DNA of 64,000 nt from an uncultured Clostridia bacterium (GTDB lineage: Bacteria > Bacillota > Clostridia > Christensenellales > Aristaeellaceae): NCBI GenBank assembly GCA_946411525.1, contig CAMKEI010000005.1:16424-80423 (forward strand). Direction: 5' to 3'. The position numbers were made by a program, and so were the translations under genes. Below, piece after piece: positions 58,855 through 64,000 of this stretch. How positions within the stretch are numbered: position 1 is the stretch's first letter; each line of letters starts with the position of its first letter. Under the pieces are notes generated by a model. The model did not search any database. It was not told where the DNA came from and was given only the letters and a program-made list of their open reading frames with translations.

Positions 58855-60166
58855 CTGCCTTCCCCCGTTCACGCAGAGGACTGCCGTTCAGGATGGTGCC
58901 AACGGTTTCCGCTGCTTTCGTCATGGTTTTGCGCTGATCGCTGTCCATGCCGTCAGGCGCTCCGCCTCCGGCGGCGATACAGCGGTAGTAAAACCGGCCG
59001 TCCTGCTTGTATTTCCAGGTATAGACGGGCGTATATTCAGGATTGAGAATCTGTACTCCTCCCTGGCCGTCCCTGCGTACCGTCACATGAAGCAGGTAGC
59101 CCGACATGCGTCTGATATTGCCTCTGTCTCCGCTCAGCAGCGTCCCGAGGCTCCACACGCACAGCACGGTCCGTCCGTTCTTTCCGGGGAGGTACTCTGC
59201 TGCCTGCGGAACATGGCTGCCGCAGCCGATAATCAGATCCGCACCTGCTTCAGCTGTTTTTCCGGCAAGTTCCCGCTGCGCCTTGTCCGGCGTATTGCTT
59301 CCTGTCTTTCCCCAGCTGAGAAGGACAACAACGGCTTCCGCGCCGTACTGCCTCGCCAGGCCGACGTCCTGCGTGATCTGGTCCGGATCCGCTTCCGGCA
59401 CCATGCCGTCCGTTTCGTCCCTGACCATCGTCTTGCGGGTTTTTGCGGACACTGTGGATGTGTACTGCAGAAAAGCGGTCTTTATGCCGTTGACCGTCCT
59501 GATTTCCGGAATGCCCGGATCGTCCGCATAACGGATCCCCAGCGTGCTGATTTCCTGTCTGTCCAGCGTCATCAGCGTGGATTCTATTCCGTCCCTGCCA
59601 CAGGAGTATGCCTGGGAAAAACCGCAGGCAGCGACATTGAATCCCGCCTCCCGTATCAGTACGGCAGCCTGCGCCGGCGCTATATTGTCTGCGGTTTTGT
59701 TCCTGTCACTGAGGATGTTTTCAAAGAAAACGCCGTTCACATCACTGCGGATCTGCGGCGCCAGCAGCATCATCACGTCAGCGTAATCCGCCACTTTGGC
59801 GTCCGTGCTCCGGCTGTTCTTGCGCACCTCTCCGGTCAGGGAAATGCTGCCGCCGAACGTCAGCGAAAACTCCGGTTCGGCAACCGGCCAGACCGGCTGA
59901 TCCGCCGCAGATTCAATGACAGATTGCTGAACCGGACGCTTTTCCGCGTCCTGTTTCTTTGCCGGCGGATCTTCTTCCGTATCGGGTGACACGTCGTTCC
60001 TGAGATCCAGCACATTCATATTCAGCCTGCTCAGGTCAATCGAAGCGCCGGAGGAGAGCCTGCCCAGAACAGCCGCGGATCCGCCCAGTACCGCGATTAT
60101 CAGGATAAGCATAAACACTGTACCGGCAGAAAGCCTCCGCCGGGCCGGTTTGTTTCCGCCCTTCAC
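58844..60166 (-). CDS. CapA-family metallophosphatase-like surface protein
   Basis: A 440-residue protein of the PGA_cap/CapA family. One N-terminal membrane helix (about residues 14-34: VFMLILIIAVLGGSAAVLG) is followed by a disordered charged stretch and the CapA domain (FSLTFGGSISLTGEV, AGFNVAACGFSQAYSCG, LIIGCGSHVPQAAEYL). Original CapA proteins take part in poly-gamma-glutamate capsule export, but most clostridial members have no proven substrate. GTG 60166 follows AAGGGAGGG. The 31-residue peptide gene lies upstream in the same operon. Confidence 0.86.
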   Translation of the reverse strand: MKGGNKPARRRLSAGTVFMLILIIAVLGGSAAVLGRLSSGASIDLSRLNMNVLDLRNDVSPDTEEDPPAKKQDAEKRPVQQSVIESAADQPVWPVAEPEFSLTFGGSISLTGEVRKNSRSTDAKVADYADVMMLLAPQIRSDVNGVFFENILSDRNKTADNIAPAQAAVLIREAGFNVAACGFSQAYSCGRDGIESTLMTLDRQEISTLGIRYADDPGIPEIRTVNGIKTAFLQYTSTVSAKTRKTMVRDETDGMVPEADPDQITQDVGLARQYGAEAVVVLLSWGKTGSNTPDKAQRELAGKTAEAGADLIIGCGSHVPQAAEYLPGKNGRTVLCVWSLGTLLSGDRGNIRRMSGYLLHVTVRRDGQGGVQILNPEYTPVYTWKYKQDGRFYYRCIAAGGGAPDGMDSDQRKTMTKAAETVGTILNGSPLRERGKADAP

Positions 60167-60202
60167 GGTCAGCCCTCCCTTCCCCCAAAATGGATTCGCG
60201 GT

Positions 60203-60298
60203 TTATTTCAGAATTACCGCAAGGACCACGGACAAAGCCATCACGCCTGCGATCACCAGCGCCAGGACCCTGGCCATGGCCTTCTTTTTGTCTGTCAT
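60203..60298 (-). CDS. 31-residue single-helix membrane peptide
   Basis: A short gene encoding a basic start (MTDKKKAMARV) and one hydrophobic helix (LALVIAGVMALSVVLAVILK). AAGGAG lies 9 bases before the ATG and a good promoter 38 bases upstream of it. It precedes the CapA gene by 36 bases. The K-rich start plus single helix resembles DUF4044-type microproteins, but similarity cannot be judged at this length. The ribosome site and promoter are the main support. Confidence 0.7.
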   Translation of the reverse strand: MTDKKKAMARVLALVIAGVMALSVVLAVILK

Positions 60299-60334
60299 CT
60301 TTCTGCACTCCTTTACTGTTTCGAATAGAAATTT

Positions 60335-60362
60335 ATTATATCATGGAGCAGCCAATATGCAA
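60335..60362 (-). promoter_or_regulatory. Promoter of the microprotein-CapA operon
   Basis: On the minus strand TTGCAT (60362-60357), 16 bases, then a perfect TATAAT (60340-60335). The -35 adjoins the terminator of the upstream SH3b gene. Confidence 0.7.
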
Positions 60363-60363
60363 A

Positions 60364-60396
60364 GAGGAGACCGTGTTCCGAACGGTCTCCTCCGTT
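60364..60396 (-). terminator. Terminator of the SH3b-repeat gene
   Basis: An 11-bp stem (GAGGAGACCGT with its complement at 60382-60392) and 7-base loop, 38 bases after the stop. The minus-strand tail reads TTTGC, so termination may be only partly efficient. Confidence 0.65.
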
Positions 60397-60430
60397 TTGT
60401 CAGGAATCCGGCCGGTGCAGCGCACCGGAA

Positions 60431-63400
60431 TTACGTTTCAGATCCGCTGTCGTCAGATTTCTTTTCTTCCCGGAGTTTGTCTTCCTTTCCGGCGTTAGGT
60501 TTGAAGCTTGCGGTATAGGTCGCGTCCCCTTCCGTATCAGATGCGGAGTAGCGGCCGTAAGGATTCCCGGAACCGGTTCTGTATGTCCGGGCGTTCTTTT
60601 CGCCGGAAGGCACCGACGGCATCGCTTTCGGTTTTCCCGTACTTCCGGTATAGCTGCCGGTTCTGACCCTGGCTGCGTTCTGTGCGGAGACGGCGTCGGA
60701 AGGCTTTGCCGCACCCTCTTTCCCTGCCATAGTCTTCTGCTGCCTGGCTACCTTCTGTTTCGCCATACGCTGTGCGGCTTCGCGTTTCTGCTGTTTCCGG
60801 ATATACCAGTAATATCCGCCTCCGCCGGCAGCGGCAAGCAGTACAAGCGCGATAATCCATCCTGCCGCTCCGCCTGAGCTCTTCTCCTGCGGGTACTCAG
60901 GCGCTTCCTCGGTCGCCTGCTCAGCGGGTTCCTCAGTCGGTTCCGCAGTCTTCAGGTCCGTTTTTTCTTCGATATAGGCCATGGCAGCGCTCACGGATCC
61001 CTCCGGATCGGCGGCGTCCTTGTAGAATTTCTCCAGTTCGGTCTGCAGGTCTTCCGCTTTCAGCGCCCCGGACTCAAGCTGGGAAATCAGCGAATTGACG
61101 AATTCATTCTTCTCCAGTTCATTTTCAGGCAGCGGAGCCGGTGTGGCAAAGGGATCGAAGGGTTCGTATTCAACGGTGGACCCCGTTGCGGGATTGACCC
61201 ACTCGCTGACCTTCTGGTCTTCGGCGGATACGACGCCTGTCGGACTTCCTGTCGTCACAGGAGAGGAGGAAGTACCGGTCTGGGTCTGGTCCCGGTTATT
61301 CTCAATGCCTTCCAGATACTTCGGGGAAGCCAGGAATTCCTCTGCCTCACCGACAGTCATCTGCTTGAAGTATTTTCCGTTCAGATAACCTTCCTGATTG
61401 TTCCAGGAGACCTTGTACCATGTCTCGCCATCCGCCTGTACGGTTCCGTAGACAATGAACAGGGCGTACTTCTTCATCAGCCGGATCCGTCTGGAACTCG
61501 CGCCGGCTTCGGCGCGGAAGTTCACCGCGTCCGTCGTTACATAGCCGTAACAGCTCATCTGGTCCGCGTCATAGGTGTACGGAACCACAGTCGTGTCGGG
61601 AGACGGCTTCGAAGCTTCCTGGATCATTGCGGCGTATGCCTGCATCTCGCTGTCTGAAATCATCCGGAGCAGGTCAGCCCGGACGTATCCCCATTTGTCG
61701 TCATATTCGGCCACAGACCATGCGATGCCGTCCACATACACCTGGCCGGTCACGTACACAATCTTGTTGACAGACAGTTCATCCATAATGGAGCTGGCTG
61801 CTGTCGGCCACTGGCGTACCGGCACGCCGTCGCCGATAGTGATGGCGTATCCGATCCGCTGGTAGGGTTCCTCAGTCGGGGCCGGTACAGGCGTTACAAT
61901 CAAAGCGCCTTCTTCCGGTTCCTCCACGGGTTCCTCTTCCGGTTCTTCCTCAGTTTCCTCACCCGATTCGGGAATCGGGGTTACAATCAGAGCGCCTTCT
62001 TCCGGTTCCTCTTCCGGTTCGGCGGTCGGGGTGGCTGTCGGCTCTTCAGTCGGAGTCGCGATCGGTTCTTCAGTCGGGGTTGCCGTCGGTTCCTCGGTCG
62101 GAGTCGCGGTCGGTTCCTCGGTAGGCGTGGGCGTCGGCGGAGCGGACGGTTCGTCCGTTACTTCGAACGTCACCACCTCCGTCGGCACTTCCGTCGGGAA
62201 AATATCTTCCAGCGTGAACGCCGGAACAGGAGAGGCCTTCGCTTCCACTTTGGCGCTGTCTTCCTCTGTCAGCAGATCAAGGTAGTTCGTCATGATGTAC
62301 CCGGTTTTGCCGTTTACCATCGCGTATGTCCAGGTCTCGTCAAGCTCGTTTTGCAGCGTATAAATCAGATAAACCGATGTGTTCTTTTTCAGGTTGCCCC
62401 TGCTCTTTGAATTTGTGCTGGCTTCCGTACGGAAATTGACATTGTTGTTGGTTTTGCCGTAGCGGTTGATCATCTCGCCGACCGGGATTTCAGGAGCGGG
62501 AGTAGCTGTCGGTTTGGGCGTTTTTGTCGGCTTCGGCGTGGGGGTGTCGGTAGGCGCCGGTTCATCCGTAGGTGTGAGTGTAGGCGTGATTGCTTCCGTC
62601 GGTGTAGGTTCTTCCGTCGGTGTAGGTTCTTCCGTCGGCGTAGGTTCTTCCGTTGGCTTTTCTGTGGGGAATACTTCCTCTTCCGTATAGAGCGGAACCG
62701 GCGAAGCCTGCGCCTTGTTCCAGGCGTCGCTGTCCTGGGCGGTCAGCAGATCGAGGTATTCGGTCTTGATGTATCCGCGCCGTCCGTTCACTTCCACATA
62801 TGACCAACTCTCTCCGGCGTTGTTCAGATCTGCGCGGAGAAGGTATACATGCATATTTTTGTCCAGCCTGGTGATAATCTTTCCGTCCTTGTCCGGCGTT
62901 TCACGGAAGCCAAGCTTCCCGGCGTTGGTCAGGCCGTAACGGTTGATCATCTCGCCTTCCGTAATCACAGGTTTTTCCGTCGGTTCAGGCGCTGATGTCT
63001 CTTCCTCTTTGTCTTCCGGTTCAGGCTGCGGCTCCAGATAAGGCGGCAGATCGGATCCGGCTTCAGGCTGCGGCTCCAGATAAGGTTCGGATTCCGGTTC
63101 TGGTTCAGGTTCCGGTTCCGGTTCCGGTTCAGGTTCCGGTTCCGGTTCAGGTTCGGGTTCCGCGGCCGGTCTGATTTCCTCCATTGTATAAATGTGCGGA
63201 GACAGCTGCTGGAGGGCGGCCCATGCGTCGCTGTCCTCAGGCGTCAGCACGTCGACAAACTCGCTCATCACATAGCCGGTATGGCCGTCAGATTCAACAA
63301 GCGTCCAGTTATCGCCCGCGCTGTCCGGTTCCGTATAAATCAGATAGATATGCGTGCCCCTCGACAGCTCGCCGTAGCGGTCGGCTTTCTTGCTCGGCGC

Positions 63401-64000
63401 ATTCCGGTAATTGACTTTGCTGTTCGTTACACCGTACCGGTTGATCAGTTCGCCGACAGGCATCTCCGGCGCTTCCGTCGGTTCCGGTTCGGGTTCCGGT
63501 TCGGGTTCCGGTTCGGGTTCCGATTCGGGTTCAGGTTCCGGTTCAGGTTCGGGTTCCGGTTCAGGTTCCGGTTCAGGTTCCGGTTCAGGTTCCGGTTCAG
63601 GTTCAGGTTCAGGTTCCGGTTCCGCGGTCGGTCTGATTTCCTCTATTGTGTAGATGTGCGTAGACAGCTGCTGGAGGGCAACCCAAGCGTCGCTGTCTTC
63701 AGGCGTCAGCAGGTCGACATACTCGCTCATCACATATCCGGTATGGCCGTCGGCTTCAACCAGCGTCCAGTTATTGCCCGCGCTGTCCGGTTCCGTATAA
63801 ATCAGATAGATATGCGTGCCCCTCGACAGCTCGCCGTAGCGGTCGGCTTTCTTGCTCGGCGCGTTCCGGTAATTGACTTTGCTGTTCGTCACGCCGAACC
63901 GGTTGATCAGTTCGCCGACAGGCATCTCCGGTGCTTCTGTCGGTTCCGGTTCGGGTTCCGGTTCGGGTTCCGGTTCGGGTTCCGGTTCGGGTTCCGGTTC
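60431..64000 (-). CDS. Giant SH3b-repeat surface protein with Glu-Pro spacers (5' end outside window)
   Basis: At least 1189 residues are visible; the frame is open past base 64000, so start and signal peptide are outside. Six SH3b-type domains follow each other: two nearly identical ones ([20 protein letters not shown] and its twin), then two diverged ([10 protein letters not shown]..., [10 protein letters not shown]...), then two more distant ones ([10 protein letters not shown]..., [10 protein letters not shown]...). Spacers are (Glu-Pro)n tracts and Pro-Thr-Glu-Glu-rich stretches. The end has a helical segment, one membrane helix ([20 protein letters not shown], about 60795-60870) and a basic cytoplasmic tail. 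SH3b domains usually bind peptidoglycan. I infer a wall-spanning, membrane-anchored protein. Confidence 0.88.
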   Translation of the reverse strand, partial: EPEPEPEPEPEPEPEPEPEPTEAPEMPVGELINRFGVTNSKVNYRNAPSKKADRYGELSRGTHIYLIYTEPDSAGNNWTLVEADGHTGYVMSEYVDLLTPEDSDAWVALQQLSTHIYTIEEIRPTAEPEPEPEPEPEPEPEPEPEPEPEPEPEPEPEPESEPEPEPEPEPEPEPTEAPEMPVGELINRYGVTNSKVNYRNAPSKKADRYGELSRGTHIYLIYTEPDSAGDNWTLVESDGHTGYVMSEFVDVLTPEDSDAWAALQQLSPHIYTMEEIRPAAEPEPEPEPEPEPEPEPEPEPEPESEPYLEPQPEAGSDLPPYLEPQPEPEDKEEETSAPEPTEKPVITEGEMINRYGLTNAGKLGFRETPDKDGKIITRLDKNMHVYLLRADLNNAGESWSYVEVNGRRGYIKTEYLDLLTAQDSDAWNKAQASPVPLYTEEEVFPTEKPTEEPTPTEEPTPTEEPTPTEAITPTLTPTDEPAPTDTPTPKPTKTPKPTATPAPEIPVGEMINRYGKTNNNVNFRTEASTNSKSRGNLKKNTSVYLIYTLQNELDETWTYAMVNGKTGYIMTNYLDLLTEEDSAKVEAKASPVPAFTLEDIFPTEVPTEVVTFEVTDEPSAPPTPTPTEEPTATPTEEPTATPTEEPIATPTEEPTATPTAEPEEEPEEGALIVTPIPESGEETEEEPEEEPVEEPEEGALIVTPVPAPTEEPYQRIGYAITIGDGVPVRQWPTAASSIMDELSVNKIVYVTGQVYVDGIAWSVAEYDDKWGYVRADLLRMISDSEMQAYAAMIQEASKPSPDTTVVPYTYDADQMSCYGYVTTDAVNFRAEAGASSRRIRLMKKYALFIVYGTVQADGETWYKVSWNNQEGYLNGKYFKQMTVGEAEEFLASPKYLEGIENNRDQTQTGTSSSPVTTGSPTGVVSAEDQKVSEWVNPATGSTVEYEPFDPFATPAPLPENELEKNEFVNSLISQLESGALKAEDLQTELEKFYKDAADPEGSVSAAMAYIEEKTDLKTAEPTEEPAEQATEEAPEYPQEKSSGGAAGWIIALVLLAAAGGGGYYWYIRKQQKREAAQRMAKQKVARQQKTMAGKEGAAKPSDAVSAQNAARVRTGSYTGSTGKPKAMPSVPSGEKNARTYRTGSGNPYGRYSASDTEGDATYTASFKPNAGKEDKLREEKKSDDSGSET
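62965..64000 (-). repeat. 462-bp duplicated SH3b unit with Glu-Pro microsatellites
   Basis: The methionine of MPVGELINR recurs at 63925 and 63463, so the unit is 462 bases (154 residues) including its Glu-Pro tract. The two SH3b copies differ at only a few positions. The spacers are runs of GGTTC[CA] hexamers on the plus strand (63096-63170, 63474-63623 and 63940 to the end). Confidence 0.92.

Noticed and set aside
63411..63653. A plus-strand frame of Gly-Ser repeats
   Set aside because: It is the complement of the Glu-Pro microsatellite; no ribosome site or promoter.
62965..64000. Possible CRISPR array or direct-repeat locus
   Set aside because: The repeats are in-frame hexamers and domain duplications inside a coding region, with no unique spacers of constant length and no cas genes.

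Overview
The window reads as a chromosomal segment of a Gram-positive, moderately GC-rich member of the Clostridia, probably a gut or rumen lineage (Christensenellales/Oscillospirales-like; inferred from gene order and protein style, not from a search). Supporting signs are the dGTPase-dnaG-rpoD-trmK-Nif3-zinc-ribbon gene order, yceD-rpmF (L32), TmcAL, LCP and SLH-like envelope domains, SigA promoters of the TTGACA-N17-TATAAT type and strong AAGGAGG ribosome binding sites. There is no phage, insertion sequence, CRISPR array, rRNA or tRNA in view. Coding density is very high: no gap without a gene exceeds about 240 bases, and the longest (15610-15849) holds a terminator hairpin, a promoter and a possible operator.

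Layout. 1-1758: end of an MgtC-like membrane protein and an exported endonuclease/exonuclease/phosphatase-fold protein. 1912-5894 (minus): a three-gene ABC importer of the ferric-iron/2-aminoethylphosphonate type with its own promoter. 6026-9229 (minus): a cytosolic M16C peptidase and a small unknown gene. 9393-15609 (plus): the macromolecular-synthesis cluster (dNTPase, primase, primary sigma factor, TrmK, Nif3-like, coiled-coil zinc ribbon). 15850-20713 (plus): LacI-type regulator, 4-alpha-glucanotransferase and glycogen/maltodextrin phosphorylase. 20778-25144: a small membrane protein and an exported M16C peptidase on a coiled-coil stalk with an SLH-like tail. 25207-31839 (minus): rsmI, rsmH, valS, rpmF, yceD, ackA. 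32007-36363: tmcAL facing a MATE transporter fused to an RsbW-like ATPase domain, and a flavoprotein. 36573-40410: an envelope locus (secreted LCP protein, zinc-ribbon membrane protein, DUF3298-like secreted protein). 40503-45042: ilvE, an unknown gene, an RluA-type pseudouridine synthase, a GH27 alpha-galactosidase and a small zinc-ribbon protein. 45138-50634 (minus): a five-gene run with Hsp33, a methyltransferase and unusual membrane/zinc-ribbon proteins. 50721-52950 (minus): phosphohexomutase and acpS. 53168-57662 (plus): MoxR ATPase-DUF58-transglutaminase operon. 57717-60298 (minus): MBL hydrolase, a small unknown gene, a CapA-like protein and a 31-residue membrane peptide. 60431 to the window end (minus, 5' end outside): a very long SH3b-repeat surface protein with Glu-Pro spacer tracts.

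How the genes fit together. Glucan handling (malQ, phosphorylase, phosphohexomutase, alpha-galactosidase) points to a plant or storage polysaccharide diet, and ackA to acetate-producing fermentation. Much of the rest concerns the cell envelope. The most unusual items are the stalked M16 peptidase, the MATE-RsbW fusion, two unlinked 'cytoplasmic zinc ribbon - one membrane helix - external beta domain' proteins, the SH3b/Glu-Pro protein with a recent 462-bp internal duplication, and two interlocked divergent promoters between acpS and the MoxR operon. I did not find a convincing new defence or mobile system.
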